From Apostichopus californicus (Eukaryota > Echinodermata > Holothuroidea > Aspidochirotida > Stichopodidae): 24,057 nt of DNA. The notes under the pieces were generated by a model. It was given only the letters and a program-made list of their open reading frames with translations. It had not been told where the DNA came from and searched no databases. Below, piece after piece: positions 1 through 10,045 of this stretch (position 1 is its first letter; each line of letters begins with the position of its first letter). The DNA is taken from assembly GCA_020650975.1 (NCBI GenBank), contig JAIPMN010002747.1, positions 1 to 24,057 on the forward strand, written 5' to 3'. A program made the translations under genes and the position numbers.

Positions 1-67
1 TAGACCCCTCCCCCATGTCAGTCTCCAGCAAAAAAAAAACCATGAACAAATCCTGGCTACGCGCCTG
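1..67. mobile_element. hAT-like transposon end (fragment, cut by the window edge)
   Basis: The segment ends GGCTACGCGCCTG at 67. Its reverse complement begins CAGGCGCGTAGCCAGGA, which matches the first 17 bases of the element at 10046. The other end lies outside the window, so its target duplication cannot be tested. The flank after it starts TATGTTAT. Confidence 0.6.
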
Positions 68-150
68 TATGTTATAAATATTTAAGTCATACTTAAACCA
101 TTTTGCATTTCAGCCCTTCTTCGAAAGCAAAAATTGTCCACCTCTCCTCT

Positions 151-223
151 TAGACCCACCCCCAGGACGGCGATCATTCATGCCTGGCGCCCCCCCTATT
201 GGAAAATCCTGGATACGCCCCTG
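151..223. mobile_element. Second, related hAT-like transposon end
   Basis: The reverse complement begins CAGGGGCGTATCCAGGATTTT, a close variant of the end at 1-67. The inner part also corresponds (TAGACCC then a C-rich run in both). The matching left end is not visible, so this is a solo end or the right end of a truncated or nested copy. Confidence 0.55.
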
Positions 224-2196
224 CATATTTGTCAATAAGTCTGTTATAATTACTGAAAGAGCAACTGCGCCACCAATTTTATCACCAGCGCCACACTGTG
301 GGACCGTGTGTCCGAACTTCGCAATACTCTAGCAAAGAAATACCAGTTCCACAATCACGAAGAATCTTCTTGGAATACAACGTGAAAACAGTTTGCAGGA
401 AAGAAAGTTTGGCCGTGTATCGTAATATAACACACTTCTCCAACCATATCAAGAATATTTTCAGGTGATTTATACCAGAAGATATAGTTTTGGGGTGTTT
501 TAAGGCTTAGGTGTCCGAACTTTGAAGTGTCCATGCTACTGAGGCTAGGCTATGTAGCGTGGGCTTAATTACAAATTGCCAGTGAAAGCTTTACAGAAGC
601 CGTACTGATTTTACGAAATGAAAATAAACACAATACCAAAAACAACACAAGACAACTACCAACAAATACACTTTCTTATTTTCGTGCAGTTCAGAATAAG
701 TTATGTTGTTTTGTTTATATATATGACAATATTTTGTCGAAATATCGACTTTGAATATTGACTATGAATGAAAGTGGTTACAAGCCTTATTAAGCGTATA
801 TGTAGAATACTTTTTCAGACGGTTAACTTCGTGTTTGGAACCTGATTTTTATATATAGACCAAAGAGAATATCCAGCATGGTAGCTGTAGTTCTTCAATC
901 CGCCTTAAAGAGTTAACGTCTTGATGTTAAAGAATAGATAATATAAAGCTTCCAGTTAAATAAAAGAAAGAAACACATTGGTCCAAATCCTTTAATAAAA
1001 GTTTGTTTTGTTGCCGAAACAAAATATACTATTTGCATTTTATGTCGTTGCATTGCGCAATAATCAGCCGTGATAAAGTGTAAGAAATGATTATGGAACC
1101 TTGGAAAATATCAGACAGCGATCTTAACTGAGTGATCGACAGACAGATTGAGGTGTTTTCCATTTATGGCATTACAAAGTATTTAGCATTGTACCAACAC
1201 GTACAAATAAACTCTATCAACTCTAATCTTTAGAGATTAGTAACGAAACAAACCACCACGACACGACTCTGAGTTCGATATTAAACTTAAAAAATGTATT
1301 TAGCGTTGCTGGATAGGTAACTGCTTTTAAAATGACAAAATCCGGGCGTCTCGAAGTAAAATAATCTGTGTAGGCCTAATTGCAGGAGAGAGCTGAATAT
1401 CCACAGAAAGCACACATTTAACTCTGTATTCTATAGCTGCCTGAAAAGTACTAAATAAGACGTTTCCATGTACAACAATGGCAAGGTAAACATCATTTTA
1501 ATATGAGTCTTACTTTTAGAAAGAATACTGATTTTCCAAGGGTTGGATTTGAACGTATTTGTGGTGCAGCAAATGACCTTTCTGCTTATGCTTCAAGGCA
1601 TTAACTGCTAAAATATAGCGGGAGTTATGTTTAGTATTGCTTTATTCAATGATTTACAGTAGTAGTAGCAAAGGGTATTTGCTTCTATTATTTAGATGCT
1701 TAGGCTCCAGAATTTATTTATCCGGAACTGATCAAAGTTGACAGTGAACGTTCTAAACTTGTTAAATTTGAAGCTTTAATATCTAAACAGCACATCACTG
1801 TAAAACTGGGATCATCTAAGTGCTCATTGTAGTATCAGTCCTCAATATACTTTTACACACTTCAGAAGTAGTTTCACAGAAATGTTACTTACATGGTCGA
1901 CGTAGGTAGAGTGCACGGTATGAAATTATAAGAAACCAATTGATGCCTAAATTTAAGAACTGGTTAGAGTTTTTATAATTACCGAAAAGCTAAAAAGCTA
2001 ACAGTTTTAGCTATCTTAACAACGTTTAAAGAGACACGTACTTTCGTGACCACAACTATTGTTAATTCCGTCAATAACATATTTTGTAATTCCTTTTGGC
2101 AAGTTTAAAGCTCTTGCGAAATAATTCATAACGGAAATGTACTGTGTTATAGTTAATTTAAAACCCATTCATCCGAGATGGATGCTGCTTCCTTTT

Positions 2197-2229
2197 AAAA
2201 AAAAAAGAAAAAAAAGAAAAAGAAGAGAT
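2197..2229. repeat. A/G-rich low-complexity tract
   Basis: Runs of A are broken by single G residues. It could be a decayed poly(A) tail, but no element is recognisable before it. Confidence 0.7.
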
Positions 2230-2416
2230 GTATGGATAGGGGGTTGATATTTTTATTCCCATATTAGGTACGTTAATAAATAAGTCATAACGATATATTT
2301 CATTCATTACAAATTTCTGCAGAATATATCGAAAGCATGGCCAAACAATTGTTTGCCGTAAAGTTACGTTTTCTTTCTGAAAGGAAAAAGATCAGATAAG
2401 AATAATACTCGTATCT

Positions 2417-2448
2417 AAAAGAAGAAGAAGAAGACGAGGAAGAAAAAG
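2417..2448. repeat. (GAA)n microsatellite
   Basis: Five GAA-type units are followed by imperfect GA-rich sequence. Confidence 0.75.
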
Positions 2449-2623
2449 TTGGATGAGTAGGAATATGTTTGTGATATCGTTTTCGTACAGGTCAATGAAA
2501 AATGTTATTGTTAAGGCATAACACATGTTTACACCATATTAAATCAACACAATAACCAGCTGGTTACTTTACAACACAAAATCAGCCTTGATGAATGTAT
2601 TAAACCTCTCTTCTCCTTCCTAG

Positions 2624-2839
2624 TTATAGCAACATGGATTCTAATAGATTGAAAGCAACAACAAAAACTTCTCCATCTTCCTTGAAACGACTTTATCATC
2701 GATTCTGCGACAGCGAAACGAAGGTTATGTCCGTTAAAATGCCATTTCTATCGTCTGCTCAGATAAACGCTAAAGTGAAGAAAAGATGGCGTTCATTATC
2801 GACAGAGATGAAGCTGATGTCAACCAATAGAAAATCCAC
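2624..2839 (+). CDS. Exon 1 (first coding exon), HMG-box core
   Basis: A pyrimidine-rich tract ending in TAG at 2621-2623 looks like a strong splice acceptor, so this exon probably has a 5' UTR exon upstream. The ATG at 2634 has A at -3 and G at +4, a good Kozak context. The frame is also open back to 2624, so an upstream coding start cannot be excluded. The exon ends before the donor GTAAGT at 2840, in phase 2. Residues F24, P37, W52, L55, S56 and K60 fall at the same spacing as the conserved HMG-box F, P, W, L, S and K positions (F-x12-P-x14-W-x2-L-S-x3-K), with no gap. The usual N-terminal Pro-rich strand and the end of helix 3 are poorly kept, so this is a divergent or shortened HMG box. 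Confidence 0.75.
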
Positions 2840-5579
2840 GTAAGTTACATGGTGCTTGTATTTGTTGCTCTCGTTACTTCTAGGTCCACCGCTGTAAAAA
2901 CTTATTTTTGTAGTCATAAATTCACCTTGTAATTTAATAAACAAATTCATTCCAGCTTGCAAACAAAAGTGACTTTCTTATTGTGCTACAAAATAATTCT
3001 GGAAAGTGTTTTTTTTTTCATTCCTTCTATATTTCTTCTTCCACTTCCGGTGAAGATAACATTCTTCGACCTCCAATGTACAGGATCAACCAGACAATTA
3101 TATCTTGCACGAGTATCGTTTTTAATCTTTCACAGGTCACCGTCTAGGTTAGATTTTAAAGGCTTGACTAATTCCGAAAGAAAATTATTTGGCGTTACCT
3201 CCAATTTGCTAAACGTACCCACAAAAGTAGAGCAAAACCATGACCAAAACCGCATGTTCTGGAACCCTAAAGGAAAAGTGTCTAAGCAACAAGTTAAACA
3301 ATCAGATAGCATTAAAGTTGCAACTGATGACGAAATAGACCCAAACGAGTGCAGTTTTAAAGAAGAACGTCAACCAGACATTGCTGATAGCAGGAAGTTG
3401 GATAAACTTGAAAAAAAGTTACCGGACGAAATAGCAGGACAACCCCGTGAACAATATCCGAAGAGACATAGTGCTTCACCTGTTTCGCATTCTGCTATTA
3501 ATGGGCTCGCGAATTCTGCAATAAGAAGATCAAAGCGAATCGCTGGAGTAATTTCAAAACGTGCTGAAGGCATCAAAGATATCGAAACGGGGAGGACAAC
3601 ACCCTGTTTAGACACTAAAGAGAAAGTCATGAAAAAGACGGACAGAAGTTTCACTGGTGTGAAACTCCGTAAGCGTGTTATACCGGAGGTTGTTTTACAA
3701 GAATACGAGTTCAGTGATAACGTAGAGAGCAACGTAAACAGCACGAAAAGACAAGGAAACTTCAAGTCAGAAAGTAAGTTTGTTCGGCGAGGTGCAAAAG
3801 GCAAAACTCAACACACCGTGTCAACTAAAATGGCTCAGAGAGAACTACGTACAAAGACCAATTCAGCAACACGGACACGTAAATTAACAGAGAAATCAAT
3901 GCGTGTAGAAAGGAAGAAATCAATGCGCAGACACAAAGACAGAAACAAGGAGCCTAAGTGGAATACTGTTGGACGATTCTACCCAAAACGACGTTCCTCA
4001 CGTATAAAGAAATACATCTCGACCGGAAAGACTGATGAAGCAGGAACGCGACAGCAAGGTATATATGAAGACATACAATGTTCAGACATGTCTGTTAACT
4101 ATAATCGATCGAAAACATCAGCTGAACCTCGAACAAATGATGAAGCCGATGAAATAAAAATAGGTGAGAGCAAAACAAATAGAAAGCGCGAAATAGATCA
4201 TACGCGTGAACCTCCAGGCATCTCGGAATTAGGGAATAATGGATTTGCACAGAACCCTCGCAGGGGTAGTGGTGAAGCGGGTGAGAAACAAGATATCTAC
4301 AGCTTTGATTCATGGTGTCAAAGTTCTACGGAAAGTGATGATGACGATCCCGCACTAATCCGGAGATCTGATAATGATCCTAACTCACGGAAAAGAGAAA
4401 CATTTATGGACAATTCACGGTCAAAGCATATTTATTCAGCGCTCCCAGTCGATAAAGATGGGTTTTCTAAGACCAATATTACTTCTGATGATATTAACAA
4501 ATGTATCTGGACAAGTAAAAATTCTCTAGAAAGTCGCGACGCTTTTTCAGGAATTGGAATGAAAGGGGAAACAATCTGCGAAAGCTTTAGCCAGTTTTGC
4601 AGTCAACAGTCGTCACTTCTAAGTTCATCTTGTGAAGATGAACACGAAGATACTGGCAGAAATGACGAAATGGTGCAGTCTTCCTCTGAGTATTATGAAG
4701 TTTTGAAGGATTCCCGCAATAACTCAGAATCCAACCGCATCGTTGGTATGTGAAGCCAAATTGTTCTGGTTTTATCCATCCTCAGCAGGATAATATATAG
4801 TTAAACTCATGAATATCAATAACTTATGTACCGAGATATTACGTCCTATGAAATAAGCTAAAAAAAATATGGTTCTTGTCTTCTGAAGTTTGGAACCTAA
4901 CATCTAATTACTATGCTACTTTTTTTCTTATAAACACCCAACAAAATTGACAGCTTCTCGAGTTCGAACAAGGAACAGAACCTTGCAGTTGTTGGGAAAT
5001 AACCAGGATAACAAGGAACTTGACGCAAAGGAAAATAAAGCTCTCAAGATGACTGAAAACATTTCGTATGATGAAAGCTGTTCACTAGATTCGAAACCTG
5101 AAAACTTACTTTGCGATATGTTTAATGACCAATTTTCAGCACACGATGTAACTGACGAACAATCAAACAGGTATTTTTGTTATAAAAATATCATAGGTAA
5201 TTCTTAAATGCTTCATTTTCTTTCAAATCCCCCCCCCCCCAACAACAAATGTACACCAGAGACTGAACAAAAAATAAATCAAAACTAATATATGTGAGGG
5301 CGTTACTTCTCCAAGCGCCGCCATACACTTGAATAGCTTGTCCATTTCGATCGGTGTCACTTTTTGCAAAGTATATAATGCGCTTCCAATTAGCCAATTG
5401 ATTTTTATGCACTTAAATCTTTTTCTAGTCATCCTATAGTGATATCACCTAACACTCTTCTCCAGAGTGTTGTAATTCGTTTACCTGAGCTGTCTCTAAC
5501 AGTACATTGGCAATCCTCCGTAACATGGTGGATGAAAAGGGCAAGTTATGAACCATGGAAAGAGGAACAACATAAATGA
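2634..5579 (+). CDS. Four-exon gene for a divergent HMG-box protein, family unknown
   Basis: This is a spliced gene model: join of 2634-2839, 3136-4745, 4954-5170 and 5429-5579. The exon lengths of 206, 1610, 217 and 151 nt sum to 2184 nt, or 727 residues plus TGA. All three introns (296, 208 and 258 bp) are GT-AG, and their phases (2, 1, 2) match on both sides of each junction. The predicted protein has an HMG-box-like segment at about residues 15-62. A long Lys/Arg/Ser/Glu-rich and probably disordered middle follows, carrying RRSKRI at 199 and RRSSRI at 354. Next come an acidic TESDDDD patch near 467, a Ser/Gln-rich stretch near 550-570, and a short tail with W, WW and W residues. HMG boxes usually bind or bend DNA, so a nuclear DNA or chromatin role is inferred. 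No signal peptide or membrane segment is visible. I do not recognise an orthologue. The exon structure is well supported; the function is not. Confidence 0.8.
3136..4745 (+). CDS. Exon 2, large basic and disordered region
   Basis: The acceptor is CACAG ending at 3135 after a T-rich tract; the donor is GTATGT at 4746. The first base completes the ACG Thr codon split from exon 1, and the last base G is the first position of the next codon. The exon encodes about 537 residues, rich in Lys, Arg, Ser, Glu and Asp, with few hydrophobic clusters. Visible motifs are RRSKRIAG (199-206), KLRKRV, KRRSSRIKKY (353-362), TESDDDD (about 467) and a Ser/Gln-rich stretch. The basic clusters could serve as nuclear localisation or DNA-contact sequences, which is inferred. 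The open frame runs 5' of the acceptor to 2957, but that part is intron. A 1610-nt stop-free stretch in such AT-rich DNA is strong evidence that it is coding. Confidence 0.85.
4954..5170 (+). CDS. Exon 3
   Basis: The acceptor is GACAG ending at 4953, after a run of T and C in the 208-bp intron. The donor is CAG/GTATTT at 5171. The first two bases CT complete the GCT Ala codon begun by the last G of exon 2, and the exon ends in phase 2. It encodes about 72 residues, first basic (SRVRTRNRT) and then acidic and polar, with Cys residues and no recognisable fold. A stop follows if the donor is read through, at 5205-5207. Confidence 0.75.
5229..5240. repeat. C homopolymer in intron 3
   Basis: Twelve consecutive C residues lie between exon 3 and exon 4. 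Such runs are prone to length error in the assembly but do not affect the coding frame here. Confidence 0.85.
5429..5579 (+). CDS. Exon 4, terminal coding exon with Trp-rich tail
   Basis: The acceptor is a T-rich tract ending TTTTCTAG at 5428. The first T completes the AGT Ser codon opened by exon 3. The frame then encodes 49 more residues to the TGA at 5577-5579. The segment starts HPIVISPNTLLQ, has alternating hydrophobic positions through IRLPELSLTVHW, and ends VTWWMKRASYEPWKEEQHK. This is more ordered-looking than the rest of the protein and may be a short interaction motif or domain, which is inferred. The phase match and the total length being divisible by three support the exon. The exon is short, so an alternative terminus is possible. 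Confidence 0.65.
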
Positions 5580-5940
5580 AAGTGAATGGGAAGAATTACC
5601 CCCAGAAAAGATGAGTGATTGCCAACATCATCTTTGAGTCGTCCGTACATTGATTACAACAACATTTTGGCTCATCTTGGCGGAAAGTTTCTGGAAAACA
5701 TCTGTCAAATATATTTTGACGCTCTCCGGATTCGTTCTATAAGAAAACTTGTTGATGCACCTGAATGAACCTGTAGGGATAATGAATAGATGCAAAATCA
5801 TTGGACATTAAAGTTCACTGTGGGTGTCACTGACTTCTCTTTCCATATTTCTTAGCTGTTTAGTCATTTGATTAAAAAGTAGTTGAAGACCGTACTCACA
5901 ATCTAATAATAAAAGCTATTGAGCGGAATTTGGCAATAAA
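5580..5940 (+). promoter_or_regulatory. Probable 3' UTR with two poly(A) signals
   Basis: Downstream of the exon 4 stop there is no continued frame. Two AATAAA hexamers occur at 5908-5913 and 5935-5940, a plausible distance for cleavage at about 5930-5965. The 3' end is inferred from these signals only. Confidence 0.45.
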
Positions 5941-5998
5941 AATCCATCACAGCAATTTACGTAATGCTATCACATATCCATCATTTCAAACAGTTTTA

Positions 5999-6029
5999 TC
6001 TCTCTCTCCACCTCTCTCTCTCTCTCTCG
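5999..6029. repeat. (TC)n microsatellite
   Basis: A CT repeat with one CCACC interruption, directly before a TTTCCCATAG acceptor-like site at 6039. Confidence 0.85.
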
Positions 6030-6159
6030 TTTCCCATAGCCGAGCTATCCGAAGTAGAAGAGACAACATCATGGTCAACAACTTTCAAACCTTATTCACT
6101 GATGAAGGTTTCTTCATGTAAAATAAAAGAAGCATGTAGGAAAACTGAATGGAGATAAA

Positions 6160-7255
6160 GTGTTTGCTGTAGTTTACACGTACCTGGATCAATTACTGTC
6201 GTAAGAAAAAAATTATGATGTGGTTAATCACACTAAGTAATAGAAGGTAAACAGCAAGTTACATAACGATAGGTTAGAACCTTCGTAACTTTGGAGAATA
6301 TTGAGATTTATAAGTTTCCAACTCTACTATATACTTATGCAGGTGGGTATATCGTGATACCCGTTGATGTTAACATTTGAAATACATAAAAAAGAGACAG
6401 GTCAGATGATGGGAAGATATGGAATAAATCGGAATGGTATTCAAAGAAGTTTGGAAGAGAAGGTACAAAAAACTAAAGTTTTCACTTTGCTCTAAAGTAA
6501 TAACAAGCTCTACTTCCTTTAGACCTCTCTAGACGCTTGGAGATATTATAAATAAATTTAATTGTAGCACATGCGAAGAAGGTCAGCAGTGATCGGGCTA
6601 TTTCAACTTGAAAAAAATATCCAAGATAATAAATTTCATATCCAACTTGAAAAAACATATCCAAGATACTAAGTCAAGTTGCTCTAGGATAATCAGACAG
6701 AAAAGTTTAGGAATAATTAATGATTATATATACACACCAATGGGCATACTAAAGGGCATCTTAAGAGATGTTCATCGCCAGGAAATTACACTTGATACAC
6801 ATAATACAGTAACTGATGTTTCTTAATCAAATATTTGTGAAACTTCAGTCAAACAATTTTTTGATAAAGATCGAACGCGTTGAAAATTCAAGAGGCCAGT
6901 TTCAAATTTCTCGGTTTAATTTTGTCGGAGGCCATATTTAAAAGGTCAGAATTTGAAACAGTTTCTTAGTACGGATGATAACAACATAACCTATGAGGTA
7001 CATTTGCAGGGGTCAAGACTGCACGTCATAAAAAAGAACAAGTAAAAAGGACTGTACTTTGAATCTAAGCCTTATTTGAAACATGATTATTCTTGCCTAT
7101 AAGTATAGTGAAAACTTATGAATTATTGATATAACTAGTCAAAGTAATTTTAGTTTCATCCTTCTTCACTTGGATGTCCAAAAGTTTTATTATCGAGTAT
7201 ATATGTCTATATATATAGTTTACCAAATTGACATATATTGTTGACGCTGTGGTTA
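6160..7255. other. Non-coding stretch between the gene and the first complete hAT-like element
   Basis: Apart from the 39-bp duplication at 6604 it is AT-rich single-copy-looking sequence. The longest frames are below 75 codons and resemble nothing I know. Confidence 0.45.
6604..6669. repeat. 39-bp tandem duplication
   Basis: The word CAACTTGAAAAAA followed by ATATCCAAGATA occurs at 6604 and, with small changes, again at 6643. That makes a two-copy tandem repeat of period 39. Confidence 0.65.
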
Positions 7256-7263
7256 CCTTAAAG

Positions 7264-7856
7264 CAGGGGCGGACTGGGTCTTAAAACCGGCCCGGGCATT
7301 TTCCACCTAGACCGGCCCATTATTCATTGATATGCTACTTACATAGTGATCGCCTTTCTGGGGAGGGGGGGGGGTCCCCTCCCCGTTGGTTTTTTTTTAA
7401 GTTAAGGAATGCCTAGATGCAAAATGGTGCTATATTTCTCAATTTGGTAGGTTACAATCATCCTTTAAAACTGACCCCAATTTTTTTTTCTAGAAGCAAC
7501 ACTTGATTAAACTGAGGAAAGTTAAAAACGTATACAAAAATAGACAAAAATATATGTTTTAGACTGGATTTTTTTTAGTTTTTCAAGCATTTTGTGACAA
7601 CATGCTTGAAAAAAATGGAAACAAACCTAAATAAAATCCATTAGCACGGACGGGTTGCCAATAGCACGTTATTTTGTTACGAACTAACAGACTAAGTAAC
7701 ATGGTGATTTCATGAGCTGATTACAACAGTTAAAAATACAATTCTACACAGTCCGTCTCTATTCTATTAACTACTGTGAAAATGGGCTTTAATTTTAACC
7801 AGGCTCCCCAGCCCACCGGGCATTGCCCAAATGCCCGTGTGGCCAGTCCGCCACTG
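7264..7856. mobile_element. Non-autonomous hAT-like DNA transposon, 593 bp
   Basis: The left end CAGGGGCGGACTGG and the right end (reverse complement CAGTGGCGGACTGG) form terminal inverted repeats matching at 13 of 14 positions. A shared inner CGGGCATTT lies further in on each arm. The flanks are CCTTAAAG at 7256-7263 and CCTTGAAG at 7857-7864, an 8-bp target duplication with one mismatch. An 8-bp duplication and ends starting CAGNGGCGG are typical of hAT elements. No transposase frame is present, so any movement would need a transposase supplied elsewhere. One diverged TSD base suggests it is not very recent. Confidence 0.8.
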
Positions 7857-7864
7857 CCTTGAAG

Positions 7865-8925
7865 TGATGTGTTACAGTAAATCGAATGAGTTGTTACTAG
7901 CAAAATATTGCTCTTTTATTCTACTTTTAGTTTTCTACAACCTCAGCTTTATTAACATTGCCACAAATTGGTTGTTGAATAAAAGCAACTTGCACATTTC
8001 TTTGTGTTCTTTGCAAGTAGTTTTTTTCTTCAGAGTTTTGAAAACATGTCATTAGATTGAGCAGTAAACATAAGAAGTTGCATTCATTCAAATAAGTTTT
8101 ACATTTGGAAGGAAAATTTGATTACTTTTTATTGACGTTCTAAGGGAGTGATGTTGACACAAGTTAGTGGAAAATGTCAAAGTGGAAATTTCATTTCTCT
8201 CTTGTGATTAAATGCAGATTTGGGAATGTTTATCCTCCAGAAAACTTTTGAAAACCATTTACAGTTTGTTAAATTTTAACATTGGCATGTTTTGACGAAA
8301 ATTTACTTTCATTAAAAATATGTTTCTTTTGAAATCGGTAGCATATCGTGTTATCATATATTTCCCATCCACCAAAGCAAGGATGTGCAGCCTCTCCAAA
8401 GATCAAGAAAGCCCCAAAACAAAGGTTATCAGCAAAGTTTAAATTTGTGTCTACATGTCAGGTAGAACCATCGACACATTTGAATGCAATTTATACACAT
8501 TCGTAAGCTCGTTGGCCTTGTGTGGACATATGACTACCAATATATAATACACTATCAAGTTGACAGTGATTATAAACAGTCTATAGTCCACTGAAACGCG
8601 TAACCGATTAGATGGCGGTAGACATCTTTCATTGTTAATTACGTTTTACAAGACGGAAATTTATGTCTTGTGTCTATGCGTGTTCACCTCGGAAAATTGA
8701 CGTTTCATATCATACCACATGATTAATTATTTGAAGTTGAGAAATAATTGACCTGCACCTTTAAAATAATCGGATAATACTTCTTCATCCCTTGAAATAT
8801 TTGATACAATTGCAAAAACATTTGGTTTATAATATTTAATTTGGTTTTATGTTTTTGATGAAAGACGAAAAGGTAATCCGGTTCCAATGGAATGTCTTGC
8901 TTGATGATTGTTAATGTTTATTAAG
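7865..8925. other. Non-coding stretch, nothing recognised
   Basis: AT-rich sequence with no supported exon, RNA gene or repeat unit that I can see. Confidence 0.4.
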
Positions 8926-8930
8926 TTGTC

Positions 8931-8990
8931 GTTCCTGTTCTTGTTCGTTCATGTTCGTTCTTGTTCGTTCATGTTCATTTATGTTCGCTT
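8931..8990. repeat. 10-bp tandem repeat, GTTCNT-type
   Basis: The core is TTGTTCGTTC and ATGTTCGTTC in alternation, making a 10-bp period with a 20-bp higher unit over about six units. It decays at both ends. Confidence 0.8.
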
Positions 8991-9267
8991 CATTGATCGT
9001 TCGGTTTTTTCATAAATGAGATTCCAACATATTTGATGTGGTTGATATGTCCGACGACAGCGTTCAATAAACTTGTATTACTTTAAATATTTGATTTCAT
9101 GCAGTATTGTCATTACAGCATTCTTCAATCACATATTTACATTTAGTTAACGCGAATTGCGTCTTCCTTCCTCTAAATAATTTCATCAAACGTAAGCGAT
9201 GGACTTGTAAGAACTAGAAGAAACATCTTGGCAGCATTAAAATTACACGTATCAGTAATACGTAGGA

Positions 9268-9544
9268 ATGAACACTCAACACGAAACGTCTTTACCTCGA
9301 AACATATCCATCTCGAAAAAGTCTGCGCTACCGCATTTCCGCACTGACGTTACCATGGGAGACTCGTCCTACCGGTTCAGGGACAAACTGATATGCCAAA
9401 GGCGGCGATTGCCTCTTTATCCACCCGATTTTTTTCGCATATTGGGTCGGCCGCGAATTGCCGAATGCTCTGCTTCTTTCAAGGACCCTGCGCCACGAAC
9501 TGGATAACTGAGCCGGTAGCAATTTATGCCTCACTCCGCCCCTG
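9268..9544. mobile_element. Possible decayed hAT-like element right end
   Basis: The segment ends CTCCGCCCCTG at 9544. Its reverse complement begins CAGGGGCGGAGTGAGG, resembling the ends at 7264 and 223. Base composition here is more GC-rich than the flanks. An open frame at 9268-9507 covers the same bases but matches no family I know. I found no matching left end and no target duplication, so this is weak. Confidence 0.3.
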
Positions 9545-9549
9545 GACGT

Positions 9550-10030
9550 AACATAAGCCCCAACACACTTAGAAGGCTCAACTCGAAACAGTTAAATGTG
9601 GTATCGTGGTTGAAGTACTGTGGGTAATGTGGTGCAGAAAATAGGCTTAGGTAACATTATTTTACAGACGGTATATTCAAACGGAAATGATGTGACGAAG
9701 GTACTTTGTAGGGAGTTTGGATTATGAAAACTATTATAGTGTATGTGAATACGACGTATCACTCGTCATTCAAATGAATGTCAGTGAGAAATGGATTGTT
9801 AGCTAGTTGCATTAATATCGAAACCAACCTGGTTTTCTAATGTTCAGGGCAAGTACTTGACCTATCCTAAACTGCACAAAGGAATCTGGACGAAATTGTC
9901 ATTCTTTCATTTCTACCTTATGTATAGCCTATAAGGCTAATTGTGCAACCTTTTAGATGCGAAGAAAGAATTAATGGCATTCGTATAAAACATAAAACTC
10001 TACAGCTCTTGAGTACATCAAGTAGAGGGT
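9550..10030. other. Non-coding stretch, nothing recognised
   Basis: AT-rich sequence with no supported gene or repeat. Confidence 0.4.
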
Positions 10031-10045
10031 GGGGGTAACGTAAAA

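Larger units (their letters stand above)
232..2620. other. Upstream non-coding stretch
   Basis: No open frame or exon that I can support occurs here. It presumably holds the promoter and any 5' UTR exon of the gene at 2634, but I cannot place either. It contains a small perfect stem, CTAATCT-TTAG-AGATTAG, at 1223-1240, an A/G-rich tract at 2197-2229 and a GAA-rich tract at 2417-2448. Confidence 0.5.

Noticed and set aside
2957-3135. Start of the large exon frame at the ATG at 2957
   Set aside because: This part precedes a good CACAG acceptor whose phase matches exon 1 exactly. The hydrophobic, T-rich translation is typical of intron.
5191-5432. Minus-strand frames in intron 3
   Set aside because: They run through the C homopolymer and intron of the plus-strand gene and show no known similarity.
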